Shown: in pieces, positions 52,898 through 60,903 of the stretch
How the letters are laid out: each line of letters starts with the position of its first letter
How positions within the stretch are numbered: the stretch's first letter is position 1
Origin: Pedobacter steynii
Lineage (GTDB): Bacteria; Bacteroidota; Bacteroidia; Sphingobacteriales; Sphingobacteriaceae
Length of the DNA: 64,000 bases
NCBI RefSeq assembly: GCF_900103665.1
Contig: NZ_FNGY01000012.1
Location: 62,001 to 126,000, forward strand
Direction of reading: 5' to 3'
Notes under the pieces: model-generated
Database searches by the model: none
What the model saw: the letters and a program-made list of their open reading frames with translations, nothing else
What the model was told of the DNA's origin: nothing
Made by a program: the position numbers and the translations under genes

Positions 52898-52930
52898 TTT
52901 AGCGAACTATTACTATAGATAGTATATTTG
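52898..52930 (+). promoter_or_regulatory. promoter ahead of the TSUP gene
   Basis: TATATTTG at 52923-52930 matches the minus-7 consensus; TTTA at 52898-52901 is a weak minus-33 candidate (21-base spacer). The ATG at 52936 is five bases downstream. Confidence 0.5.
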
Positions 52931-52935
52931 CAGCA

Positions 52936-53772
52936 ATGTCGGTATTACTATTTACAATTATAGTTTTAGCAGGAGCTTTTTTAGCTGGATTGGTCGGTTC
53001 TCTGACTGGTTTAGGGGGTGGGGTAGTGATTATCCCGCTGCTGACATTGGTCCTGGGTGTCGACATTCATTATGCCATCGGCGCTTCTATTGTATCTGTG
53101 ATTGCCACCTCTTCCGGATCTGCAGCAGCTTATGTGAAAGAGGGGATTACGAATATCCGGATCGGAATGTTCCTGGAAATGGCCACAACGATCAGTGCCA
53201 TTATAGGCGCGGTGGTGACCGTCTATCTGGATCCGAGCTATATTGCGGTGATCTTTGGTTTGATCCTCTTATTCTCTGCCGCAATGATGGTAGTGAAGAA
53301 GGTAGATCGCTCAGACAATGATACTTCCGGAAAACTGGCGGTGTTTTTTAAACTGAACGGTACTTACCCGACAGAAGGGGGAATGAAGAAATATGCGGTT
53401 CACCGGGTGCTTGGCGGATTTGTGATGATGTTCTTTGCAGGGATCATTTCGGGTTTGCTGGGGATAGGATCTGGTGCATTAAAGGTGATCGCGATGGACA
53501 ATATCATGAGGATTCCTTTTAAAGTGTCCACCACGACGAGTAATTTTATGATGGGAGTGACGGCGGCTGCCAGTGCGATCGTATACCTTCACCGCGGACA
53601 AATTGATCCGGGAATTGCCATGCCGGTAACGATTGGGGTACTTTGCGGGGCAACATTGGGCTCAAAGATCCTGGTGAGAACCAAGACGGATAAGTTAAAA
53701 GTGGTGTTTGCTGTAGTGGTGACCTTCCTCGCGCTGCAAATGATTTATAACGGTTTATCAGGTAAATTATGA
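52936..53772 (+). CDS. TSUP (TauE/SafE) family membrane transporter
   Basis: The 278-residue protein has about eight membrane helices and the repeated TSUP motif: GLVGSLTGLGGGVVIIPLL near the N-terminus and GIISGLLGIGSGALKVIAM in the second half. TSUP proteins export or import sulfur-containing or organic anions such as sulfite or sulfoacetate. It overlaps the downstream DUF1634 gene by four bases, a common pairing, which suggests a two-protein transporter. Confidence 0.92.
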   Translation: MSVLLFTIIVLAGAFLAGLVGSLTGLGGGVVIIPLLTLVLGVDIHYAIGASIVSVIATSSGSAAAYVKEGITNIRIGMFLEMATTISAIIGAVVTVYLDPSYIAVIFGLILLFSAAMMVVKKVDRSDNDTSGKLAVFFKLNGTYPTEGGMKKYAVHRVLGGFVMMFFAGIISGLLGIGSGALKVIAMDNIMRIPFKVSTTTSNFMMGVTAAASAIVYLHRGQIDPGIAMPVTIGVLCGATLGSKILVRTKTDKLKVVFAVVVTFLALQMIYNGLSGKL

Positions 53773-54164
53773 GTTCAGAGAAGAAAAATTTCTTCGCAGA
53801 CCGCGATATTCAGATCATCCTGGGTACTTTACTGCGGGTAGGTGTGATTGCTTCGATGTCTGTGGTACTGATCGGAGGATTGCTTTACCTGTTTTCTGAT
53901 CATGCCATGCTGATCGATTACCGCAGTTTTAATCCGAATAAATCCGGTTTCTCTTCTATTCCTGCGATCCTGACCGGACTGAAAGACCTGGATGCCAAAG
54001 CGATCATTCAGTTTGGCACTTTACTGCTGATTTTTACACCCGTTGCAAGGGTCGTTTTTTCTATATTTAGTTTCCTGATTGAGCGTGATTATTTATACGT
54101 TTTGATCGGTTTGTTCGTTTTATCAATTATCTTGTACAGCCTGAGTGACAAGTTAGTTGGTTAA
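53769..54164 (+). CDS. DUF1634 membrane protein
   Basis: The 131-residue protein has three membrane helices (about 20-43, 76-96 and 103-125) and the DUF1634 start DIQIILGTLLRVGVIASMSVVL. It overlaps the TSUP gene by four bases (ATGA) and probably works as its partner. The rplC promoter lies 75 bases after its stop. Confidence 0.88.
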   Translation: MSSEKKNFFADRDIQIILGTLLRVGVIASMSVVLIGGLLYLFSDHAMLIDYRSFNPNKSGFSSIPAILTGLKDLDAKAIIQFGTLLLIFTPVARVVFSIFSFLIERDYLYVLIGLFVLSIILYSLSDKLVG

Positions 54165-54238
54165 AAAGTTACTTATCTCAACGGATTCCCCTTCGCGAAA
54201 AAAAATAGGGCTTATTTGAAAAAATAATTAGCTAACTA

Positions 54239-54269
54239 TTTGAAAATTAAGATTTCTTTCGTATTTTTG
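54239..54269 (+). promoter_or_regulatory. promoter of the rplC (S10-like) operon
   Basis: TTTG at 54239-54242, a spacer of exactly 19 bases and TATTTTTG at 54262-54269 give a full-consensus Bacteroidota promoter. It is the best promoter in the window and drives the large ribosomal operon starting at rplC. Confidence 0.9.
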
Positions 54270-54272
54270 CCC

Positions 54273-54327
54273 TCCCTTAACGGGAATTGTATCCACCTTG
54301 AACGAAGCCCTACTGCTTCGATGGGTG
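54273..54327 (+). other. structured leader of the rplC operon
   Basis: Two stems can be drawn in the roughly 70-base leader: TCCC/GGGA (54273-54285), and a larger one with CACC/GGTG outside and CGAAG/CTTCG inside (54294-54327). In other bacteria the leader of this operon binds L4 to control expression; whether this one does so is inference. Confidence 0.4.
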
Positions 54328-54345
54328 TTAATTTAAAAAAAGAAA

Positions 54346-54963
54346 ATGTCAGGTATTATTGGAAAAAAAGTAGGAATGACCAGCATTTTCGACGCCGATG
54401 GAAGAAACATTCCATGTACGGTGATCGAAGCTGGGCCTTGTGTAGTAACACAGGTAAAGACCGAAGAGAAAGACGGTTACGTTTCAGTTCAGTTAGGTTT
54501 CGATGAAGCCAAAGAAAAGAACACTACCATGCCTCTTAAAGGCCACTTTGCGAAAGCAAACACTACCCCAAAACGTAAATTGGTTGAATTTGAGCCGTTT
54601 GAAGAATCGTTGAACTTAGGTGATACGGTAACGGTAAGTATTTTCAATGAAGGCGATTTTGTGGACGTTGTTGGTACTTCTAAAGGTAAAGGTTTCCAGG
54701 GTGTTGTAAAACGCCATGGTTTCGCCGGTGTTGGTGGACAAACTCACGGACAGCATAACAGAATGCGTGCGCCAGGTTCATTAGGTGCTGCATCTTATCC
54801 TGCACGTGTATTTAAAGGTATGCGTATGGCGGGTAGAATGGGTGGTGACAGAGTAAAAGTTCAGAACTTACAAGTTTTGAAAGTTTATGCTGATCAAAAC
54901 CTTGTTGTAGTTAGTGGTTCCATTCCAGGAGCTAAGGGTTCTTACGTAATCTTAGATAAGTAA
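54346..54963 (+). CDS. rplC: 50S ribosomal protein L3
   Basis: The 205-residue L3 begins MSGIIGKKVGMTSIFDADG and has the central GKGFQGVVKRHGFAGVGGQTHGQ loop near the peptidyl transferase centre. It is first in the operon here because rpsJ was separated from it. Confidence 0.98.
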   Translation: MSGIIGKKVGMTSIFDADGRNIPCTVIEAGPCVVTQVKTEEKDGYVSVQLGFDEAKEKNTTMPLKGHFAKANTTPKRKLVEFEPFEESLNLGDTVTVSIFNEGDFVDVVGTSKGKGFQGVVKRHGFAGVGGQTHGQHNRMRAPGSLGAASYPARVFKGMRMAGRMGGDRVKVQNLQVLKVYADQNLVVVSGSIPGAKGSYVILDK

Positions 54964-54967
54964 GCAG

Positions 54968-55597
54968 ATGGAAGTTAAAGTATTAAACATTTCAGGAAAA
55001 GAGACAGGTGCCAAGGTGCAACTTCCTGAGTCAGTATTTGGCATTACGCCTGTTGACCACGCAATCTATTTAGATGTAAAACAGTATTTGGCTAATCAAC
55101 GTCAAGGTACTCACAAGTCTAAACAACGTAACGAAATTGCTGGTTCAACCCGTAAACTATACAAACAAAAAGGTACTGGTGGTGCTCGTGCCGGAAGTAT
55201 TAAATCTCCATTGTTCAATGGTGGTGGTCGCGTGTTTGGTCCTCAGCCACGTGATTATAGTTTCAAATTGAATAAAAAATTAAAGCAACTGGCTCGTAGA
55301 TCAGCATTGACTTACAAAGCTCAGGATAACAACGTTGTTGTTTTAGAAGACTTTGCTTTTGATTCAATCAAAACTAAAAACTACATCAATTTAGTTAGCG
55401 CTTTAAACTTAGCTGGCGAAAAGACATTGTTGGTTTTACCTTCACAAAATAACAATATCTATTTATCAAGCAGAAACATCCAGAAAGCGAAAGTGATTAC
55501 TGCAGATCAGTTGAATACATATGATGTATTAAACTGTGGCAAACTTTTGTTAACTGCTGATTCTCTTAAAACATTGGAGGAGGCATTTGCCAAGTAA
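54968..55597 (+). CDS. rplD: 50S ribosomal protein L4
   Basis: The 209-residue L4 has the exit-tunnel loop with KQKGTGGARAGSIKSPLFNGGG and GPQPRDYSFKLNKK. L4 is the autoregulator of this operon in Escherichia coli. Four bases separate it from rplC. Confidence 0.97.
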   Translation: MEVKVLNISGKETGAKVQLPESVFGITPVDHAIYLDVKQYLANQRQGTHKSKQRNEIAGSTRKLYKQKGTGGARAGSIKSPLFNGGGRVFGPQPRDYSFKLNKKLKQLARRSALTYKAQDNNVVVLEDFAFDSIKTKNYINLVSALNLAGEKTLLVLPSQNNNIYLSSRNIQKAKVITADQLNTYDVLNCGKLLLTADSLKTLEEAFAK

Positions 55598-55598
55598 T

Positions 55599-55889
55599 AT
55601 GGAATTTTTAAGGAAACCAATATTAACAGAAAAAGCTTCTGCATTAACAGAAAAGTCTAACCGCTTTACTTTTAGAGTAGAACACAAAGCAAATAAATTG
55701 CAGATTAAGCAAGCCATAGAGAAAATGTACAACGTGAACATCTTAGCAATCAATACTATGATTGTTAATGGTAAAATGAAGTCCAGAAACACTAAAGGTG
55801 GTTTAGTTACGGGTCGTAGCCCAAAATACAAGAAAGCGATTGTTACACTGGCAGCAGGCGAGACAATTGATTATTACGCGAATATTTAA
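55599..55889 (+). CDS. rplW: 50S ribosomal protein L23
   Basis: Starting at the ATG at 55599, one base after the rplD stop, the product has 96 residues: MEFLRKPILTEKASALTEK, then KANKLQIKQAIEKMYNVNI. L23 forms the docking site at the tunnel exit for trigger factor and SRP. An upstream TTG at 55587 would overlap rplD and is not needed. Confidence 0.96.
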   Translation: MEFLRKPILTEKASALTEKSNRFTFRVEHKANKLQIKQAIEKMYNVNILAINTMIVNGKMKSRNTKGGLVTGRSPKYKKAIVTLAAGETIDYYANI

Positions 55890-55912
55890 TAAGAATTGAA
55901 TAATTTATAACT

Positions 55913-56737
55913 ATGGGCTTAAGAAAATTTAAACCAGTCACTCCGGGAACCCGCTTTAGAGTAGGTGCCAGCTTTACGGAGATTACAGCAACCAAGCCCG
56001 AAAAATCATTGGTTGTATCTTCTAAAAAATCGGGAGGACGTAACAATACAGGAAAGATGACTATGCGCTACATGGGTGGTGGTCACAAAAAATCTTACCG
56101 TTTAATTGACTTTAAACGTGATAAGTTTGATATTCCTGCAACAGTAGCTACTGTTGAGTACGATCCAAACCGTACTGCTCGTATTGCACTATTGCATTAC
56201 GTAGATGGTGAGAAGCGTTACATTATTGCACCGGAAGGATTGCAAGTAGGACAAACAGTAGTTTCGGGTGATACAGCTACTCCAGAAGTAGGAAATACAT
56301 TGAAATTAGCTAACATTCCATTGGGTTCAATTGTACATAACATTGAAATCCAACCAGGACGTGGCGCACAAATGGCACGTAGTGCTGGTGCGTATGCTCA
56401 ATTGGCAGCACGTGACGGAAAGTATGCAACTGTTAAAATGCCTTCAGGTGAAGTAAGATCTATCTTAGTTACCTGTTTAGCAACTATCGGTGCAGTTTCT
56501 AACTCGGATCATGCAAATGAAGTATTAGGTAAAGCAGGTCGTAAACGTTGGTTAGGACGTCGTCCTAGAACTCGTCCGGTAGCGATGAACCCAGTCGATC
56601 ACCCAATGGGTGGTGGTGAGGGTCGCTCATCAGGAGGTCAGCCTCGCTCAAGAAACGGTATGTACTCTAAAGGTTTCAAAACCCGTTCACTTAAAAAATA
56701 CTCAAATCGTTTCATCATAGAGAAAAGGAAGAAATAA
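55913..56737 (+). CDS. rplB: 50S ribosomal protein L2
   Basis: The 274-residue L2 begins MGLRKFKPVTPGTRFRVG and includes NNTGKMTMRYMGGGHKKSYR and the peptidyl-transferase-centre stretch VAMNPVDHPMGGGEGRSSGG with its essential His. Its stop codon shares one base with the rpsS start (TAATG). Confidence 0.98.
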   Translation: MGLRKFKPVTPGTRFRVGASFTEITATKPEKSLVVSSKKSGGRNNTGKMTMRYMGGGHKKSYRLIDFKRDKFDIPATVATVEYDPNRTARIALLHYVDGEKRYIIAPEGLQVGQTVVSGDTATPEVGNTLKLANIPLGSIVHNIEIQPGRGAQMARSAGAYAQLAARDGKYATVKMPSGEVRSILVTCLATIGAVSNSDHANEVLGKAGRKRWLGRRPRTRPVAMNPVDHPMGGGEGRSSGGQPRSRNGMYSKGFKTRSLKKYSNRFIIEKRKK

Positions 56738-57003
56738 TGGCTCGTTCGATAAAAAAAGGACCTTATATTGACCATAACGTAGAGAAGAAAGTAGTATCTA
56801 TGAATGATTCAGGCAAAAGGTCTGTAATTAAAACTTGGTCTCGCAGATCAATGATTTCACCAGATTTTGTGGGTCATACATTTGCAGTGCATAACGGTAA
56901 TAAATTTATACCGGTATACGTAACAGAAAACATGGTTGGTCACAAGCTGGGAGAGTTTGCTCCAACCAGAACATTTAGGGGTCACTCTGAAAAGAAAAAA
57001 TAA
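56737..57003 (+). CDS. rpsS: 30S ribosomal protein S19
   Basis: The 88-residue S19 begins MARSIKKGPYIDHNVEKKV and has KTWSRRSMISPDFVGHTFAVHNG and GHKLGEFAPTRTFRGH. It starts on the last base of rplB, so the two are translationally coupled. Confidence 0.98.
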   Translation: MARSIKKGPYIDHNVEKKVVSMNDSGKRSVIKTWSRRSMISPDFVGHTFAVHNGNKFIPVYVTENMVGHKLGEFAPTRTFRGHSEKKK

Positions 57004-57010
57004 TTAAGAG

Positions 57011-57373
57011 ATGGAAGCAGTAGCGAAATTAAACAATTGTCCAACCTCACCACGTAAAATGCGTTTGGTTGTAGATCTTATCAGAGGTGAGCGTGTTGAG
57101 AAAGCTTTACATATTTTAAAGTTTACCAATAAAGATGCAGCAATAAGAGTTGAGAAACTATTATTATCAGCGATCAAAAACTGGGAAACTAAAAATGAAG
57201 GTTCTCGCCCTGAAGAAAACCAGTTATACGTGAAAACGATAATGGTAGGCGGTGGTCGTCAATTAAAAAGACTTAGACCAGCACCTCAAGGACGTGGTTA
57301 CAGAATCCGTAAGCGTTCAAACCATGTAACTTTGGTAGTAGATAGTAAAAACGTTGAAACTCAAACTAATTAA
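57011..57373 (+). CDS. rplV: 50S ribosomal protein L22
   Basis: The 120-residue L22 has NNCPTSPRKMRLVVDLIRGE and the tunnel hairpin KRLRPAPQGRGYRIRKRSNH, where macrolide-resistance changes occur in other species. Confidence 0.98.
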   Translation: MEAVAKLNNCPTSPRKMRLVVDLIRGERVEKALHILKFTNKDAAIRVEKLLLSAIKNWETKNEGSRPEENQLYVKTIMVGGGRQLKRLRPAPQGRGYRIRKRSNHVTLVVDSKNVETQTN

Positions 57374-57378
57374 CAGAA

Positions 57379-58227
57379 ATGGGACAAAAAGCACATCCAA
57401 TAGGAAACAGGTTAGGGATCATCAAAGGTTGGGATTCTAACTGGTTCGGTGGCAACAACTATGCTGATAAATTAGTTGAGGACGAAAAAATAAGAAAATA
57501 CCTTTCTGCACGTATCGCAAAAGGCGGTGTAGCTAAAGTGGTAATCGAGCGTACGTTAAAACGTATCACGGTAACTATCCACACAGCTCGTCCGGGTATT
57601 GTGATCGGTAAAGCAGGAGCTGAGGTGGATAAGATCAAAGAAGAGTTGAAGAAATTGACTAAAAAGGAAATTCAAATCAACATTTTTGAGATCAAACGTC
57701 CTGAGCTTGATGCACAATTAGTTGCAGAAGGTGTTGCAAAACAATTAGAAGCAAGGATCTCATTCCGTAGAGCAATGAAATCTACTATCGCATCAACAAT
57801 GCGTATGGGTGCTGAAGGTATCAAAATTATGACCTCTGGTCGTTTAGGTGGTGCTGAGATGGCTCGTAGCGAACAGTATAAAGAAGGAAGAATTCCTTTG
57901 CATACTTTCCGTGCTGACATTGACTATGCTTTAGCAGAAGCTTTAACTACTTATGGTAAAATAGGTGTTAAAGTATGGATCTGTAAAGGTGAAGTTTACG
58001 GTAAACGTGATCTTTCTCCTAACATCGGTGCAGTGAGCAATGCTCCTGGTAAAGGTGGCAGACCAGAAGGTGCTTTCGGTGGTGGAAGAGACAGAGATAA
58101 CCGTGGCGGTGGCGACAGAAGAAACGACAATAAAGGTCGTGGCGGAAGAGGTCCAGGTCAAGGCGGTCCTGGTGCAGGAAGAGATAATAGAGGCGGAAAT
58201 ACTCCTAACAGAGGTCCTCGTAAATAA
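57379..58227 (+). CDS. rpsC: 30S ribosomal protein S3 with Gly/Arg-rich tail
   Basis: The 282-residue S3 begins MGQKAHPIGNRLGI, with a KH domain (RPGIVIGKAGAEVDKI) and the S3 C-terminal domain (GRLGGAEMARSEQYKEGRIPLHTF). After about residue 222 it has a tail of about 60 residues rich in Gly, Arg, Asn and Asp with several RGG and GGR repeats. The core is of normal length and the tail is extra. The mRNA-entry helicase role of S3 makes such an RNA-binding tail of interest. Confidence 0.97.
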   Translation: MGQKAHPIGNRLGIIKGWDSNWFGGNNYADKLVEDEKIRKYLSARIAKGGVAKVVIERTLKRITVTIHTARPGIVIGKAGAEVDKIKEELKKLTKKEIQINIFEIKRPELDAQLVAEGVAKQLEARISFRRAMKSTIASTMRMGAEGIKIMTSGRLGGAEMARSEQYKEGRIPLHTFRADIDYALAEALTTYGKIGVKVWICKGEVYGKRDLSPNIGAVSNAPGKGGRPEGAFGGGRDRDNRGGGDRRNDNKGRGGRGPGQGGPGAGRDNRGGNTPNRGPRK

Positions 58228-58265
58228 TTAGTTAACAGATCGTTTAACGATAATATTAGAATAAG

Positions 58266-58688
58266 ATGTTACAGCCAAAAAGAACGAAGTTCAGAAAGAT
58301 GCAAAAAGGCAGAATGAAAGGTTTAGCAACTCGTGGTGCTGAATTATCATTCGGATCCTTCGGGATCAAGTCTTTAGAGTCGACTTGGATCACAAGTCGT
58401 CAGATAGAGGCAGCCCGTATTGCGGTAACTCGTTTCATGAAACGTGAAGGCCAGGTGTGGATTAGAATATTCCCGGACAAACCGGTAACTAAGAAACCAG
58501 CTGAGGTACGTATGGGTAAAGGTAAGGGTGCTCCAGAATACTGGGTTGCCGTTGTTAGACCCGGACGTATTATTTTTGAAGCCGAAGGTGTTCCTTTAGA
58601 AATTGCTAAAGAAGCAATGAGATTAGCGGCCCAAAAATTGCCGATCCAAACAAAATTTGTAGTACGTAGAGATTACGTAGAAGCATAA
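58266..58688 (+). CDS. rplP: 50S ribosomal protein L16
   Basis: The 140-residue L16 begins MLQPKRTKFRKMQKGRMKG and includes ESTWITSRQIEAARIAVTR and RMGKGKGAPEYWVAVV. It follows rpsC after 38 bases. Confidence 0.98.
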   Translation: MLQPKRTKFRKMQKGRMKGLATRGAELSFGSFGIKSLESTWITSRQIEAARIAVTRFMKREGQVWIRIFPDKPVTKKPAEVRMGKGKGAPEYWVAVVRPGRIIFEAEGVPLEIAKEAMRLAAQKLPIQTKFVVRRDYVEA

Positions 58689-58696
58689 AAAAAGCT

Positions 58697-58746
58697 CTTG
58701 GGTTGAATGTTGTAAGTAACTTGTTATTATAACCGCTAGACCCAAG
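58697..58746 (+). other. structured spacer between rplP and rpmC
   Basis: The outer stem is CTTGGGT (58697-58703) with ACCCAAG (58740-58746). The inner stem is GTTGTAA (58709-58715) with TTATAAC (58727-58733), including one G-U pair. It fills the 75-base gap and lacks a T-run, so a regulatory or processing role is more likely than termination. Confidence 0.5.
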
Positions 58747-58763
58747 GCATAAAAATTAATAAA

Positions 58764-58973
58764 ATGAAGAACTCAGAAATCACAGGGCTTTCAAAAGAAG
58801 AACTAGTAGCCAGGATTGCAGAAGAAACTGAAAACTTAGTAAAGTTACGTTTTGCACATACAATTTCGGCTATAGAGAATCCTACCCGTATCAAAAAGGT
58901 AAGAAGGGATATTGCCCGATTAAACACTGAAGTGACTAAGCGTAAAGCTCAGTCTGCTACTGAAACTAAATAA
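58764..58973 (+). CDS. rpmC: 50S ribosomal protein L29
   Basis: The 69-residue L29 begins MKNSEITGLSKEELVARI and includes LVKLRFAHTISAIENPTRIK, a helical hairpin at the tunnel exit. Confidence 0.96.
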   Translation: MKNSEITGLSKEELVARIAEETENLVKLRFAHTISAIENPTRIKKVRRDIARLNTEVTKRKAQSATETK

Positions 58974-58986
58974 CTTTAGAGTCGAA

Positions 58987-59241
58987 ATGGAAAGACAATT
59001 AAGAAAAACAAGAACCGGGTTGGTAGTAAGCAACAAAATGGATAAGTCTGTTGTTGTAGCGGTAGAACGTAAAGTGAAACACCCGATCTATGGTAAGTTT
59101 GTTAAGAAAACTACCAAATTTATGGCTCATGACGAGAAAAACGATTGCGGTATTGGTGATACAGTACTGATCATGGAGACTCGTCCGCTGAGTAAAAACA
59201 AGAACTGGAGATTAGTTGAAATTTTAGAAAGGGCTAAATAA
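58987..59241 (+). CDS. rpsQ: 30S ribosomal protein S17
   Basis: The 84-residue S17 has the OB fold start RKTRTGLVVSNKMDKSVVV and KHPIYGKFVKKTTKFMAHDE and GDTVLIMETRPLSKNK. Confidence 0.97.
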   Translation: MERQLRKTRTGLVVSNKMDKSVVVAVERKVKHPIYGKFVKKTTKFMAHDEKNDCGIGDTVLIMETRPLSKNKNWRLVEILERAK

Positions 59242-59242
59242 C

Positions 59243-59611
59243 ATGGTACAACAGGAATCAAGATTAAACGTAGCCGACAATAGCGGCGCAAAAGAAGTAT
59301 TGGTTATCCGTGTACTTGGTGGTACCGGAAAAAGATATGCTTCTATTGGTGACAAAATCGTTGTTACCGTTAAAAGTGCATTGCCTTCAGGTAACATTAA
59401 AAAAGGAACCGTTTCTAAAGCAGTGGTTGTAAGAACAAGAAAAGAAATCAGACGTAAAGATGGTTCTTACATTCGTTTCGACGACAATGCAGCAGTATTA
59501 TTAAATGCACAAGATGAGCCGCGTGGTACACGTATTTTCGGCCCGGTAGCAAGAGAACTGCGTGAAAAACAATTCATGAAAATTGTATCATTAGCACCGG
59601 AGGTATTATAA
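59243..59611 (+). CDS. rplN: 50S ribosomal protein L14
   Basis: The 122-residue L14 begins MVQQESRLNVADNSGAKEV and has ALPSGNIKKGTVSKAVVVRT and DEPRGTRIFGPVARELRE. Its last codons contain GGAGGT, which lies eight bases ahead of the rplX start. Confidence 0.98.
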   Translation: MVQQESRLNVADNSGAKEVLVIRVLGGTGKRYASIGDKIVVTVKSALPSGNIKKGTVSKAVVVRTRKEIRRKDGSYIRFDDNAAVLLNAQDEPRGTRIFGPVARELREKQFMKIVSLAPEVL

Positions 59612-59612
59612 A

Positions 59613-59951
59613 ATGAAAAATAAAGTAACTACACCAAAGATAAAAATCCGTAAAGGAGATTTAGTTAAGGTAATCGCTGGCGATTCAAAAGGCCAACAAG
59701 GAACAGTACTTTCTGTATTAATTACAAAAAGCAGAATCCTTGTAGAAGGTGTTAACCTTGTATCAAAACATACAAAACCTAATGCTGCTACTCCAAACGG
59801 AGGTATCATTAAAAAAGAGGCTGCTCTTCATATTTCTAACGTAGCATTAGTTGATCCTAAAACAGGTGCAACTACTCGCGTTGGCAGAAAGCTTAATGCT
59901 GATGGGAAATTAGTTAGGGTTAGTAAAAAATCAGGAGAGGAGATCAAATAA
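59613..59951 (+). CDS. rplX: 50S ribosomal protein L24
   Basis: The 112-residue L24 has the KOW motif IRKGDLVKVIAGDSKGQQGT and GVNLVSKHTKPNA and GGIIKKEAALHISNVALVDP. It begins one base after rplN ends, and its stop shares a base with the rplE start. Confidence 0.97.
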   Translation: MKNKVTTPKIKIRKGDLVKVIAGDSKGQQGTVLSVLITKSRILVEGVNLVSKHTKPNAATPNGGIIKKEAALHISNVALVDPKTGATTRVGRKLNADGKLVRVSKKSGEEIK

Positions 59952-60520
59952 TGACTTACGTACCAAGATTAAAAAGTAAATATAAAGAGGAAATTGTAAC
60001 TGCACTTAAAGATAAGTTCAATTACAAAAGCGTTATGCAGGTTCCTAAGTTAGAGAAAATCTCAATCAACCAGGGTGTTGGTCGTTTCTCTGTAACTGAC
60101 AAAAAGATTATGGACAGTTCTATTTTAGAAATGAGCACAATCGCAGGTCAGCAGGCAGTTGGAGCGAAATCTAAAAAAGATATCTCAAACTTTAAATTAC
60201 GTAAAGGTATGCCGGTTGGTGTACGTGTAACTTTGCGCGATAACAACATGTATGAGTTTTTAGATCGTTTAATTTCCGTAGCTTTACCTCGTATCCGTGA
60301 TTTCAAAGGTATCAATGATAAAGGATTTGATGGAAAAGGTAACTACACATTAGGAGTTACTGAGCAAATCATCTTCCCTGAGATCAACATCGACAAAATC
60401 AGCAAGATTTTAGGTATGGATATTACGTTTGTAACCAGCGCTACTACTGATGTTGAAGCATTGGAATTATTAAAACAATTTGGATTACCATTTAAAAACC
60501 AAAATAACACAAATTCATAA
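59951..60520 (+). CDS. rplE: 50S ribosomal protein L5
   Basis: The 189-residue L5 binds 5S rRNA. It has YVPRLKSKYKEEIV, MQVPKLEKISINQGVG, KLRKGMPVGVRVTLR and FPEINIDKISKILGMDITFV. Its stop overlaps the rpsN start by one base. Confidence 0.97.
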   Translation: MTYVPRLKSKYKEEIVTALKDKFNYKSVMQVPKLEKISINQGVGRFSVTDKKIMDSSILEMSTIAGQQAVGAKSKKDISNFKLRKGMPVGVRVTLRDNNMYEFLDRLISVALPRIRDFKGINDKGFDGKGNYTLGVTEQIIFPEINIDKISKILGMDITFVTSATTDVEALELLKQFGLPFKNQNNTNS

Positions 60521-60789
60521 TGGCAAAAGAAGGTGTAAAAGCTCGCGAAATTAAGCGCCAAAAATTGGTGGCTAAATATGCTGATAAACGTGCAGAACTT
60601 AAAGCTGCTGGTGATTATGAAGGATTAGATAAGTTACCAAAAAACTCATCTGCAGTACGTTTACACAACCGTTGTAAATTAACTGGACGTCCTCGTGGTT
60701 ACATGCGTACTTTCGGTATATCAAGGGTATTGTTCCGTGATATGGCTTTAGCAGGTAAAATCCCTGGAGTAAGAAAAGCAAGCTGGTAA
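60520..60789 (+). CDS. rpsN: 30S ribosomal protein S14 (zinc-independent form)
   Basis: The 89-residue S14 begins MAKEGVKAREIKRQKLV and ends RPRGYMRTFGISRVLFRDMA...GVRKASW. Its length and the single Cys in RCKLTGRP show the zinc-free form. A 114-base gap to rpsH follows. Confidence 0.97.
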   Translation: MAKEGVKAREIKRQKLVAKYADKRAELKAAGDYEGLDKLPKNSSAVRLHNRCKLTGRPRGYMRTFGISRVLFRDMALAGKIPGVRKASW

Positions 60790-60903
60790 AACAGCTTTCT
60801 TTATGCTAAGGGATTTTCCCAAGGCAGAGAACAACAAATATTAACCGATGGCAGGTCGTCCCGAATACGATAGGAAGGAAACCACCGTCACAACTATATA
60901 AAA

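Noticed and set aside
54240..54506. 88-residue open frame over the rplC leader
   Set aside because: It starts inside the promoter, runs through the leader and overlaps rplC in another frame; the rplC start is well supported by family length.
58040..58231. 63-residue alternative frame over the S3 tail
   Set aside because: It is a by-product of the repetitive Gly/Arg codons; a frameshift is not supported because S3 reads cleanly to its stop.
60790..60903. S8-type regulatory RNA in the gap between rpsN and rpsH
   Set aside because: The gap is long and position is suggestive, but only weak stems such as GGGA-TTT-TCCC could be drawn, so I do not claim a structured element.
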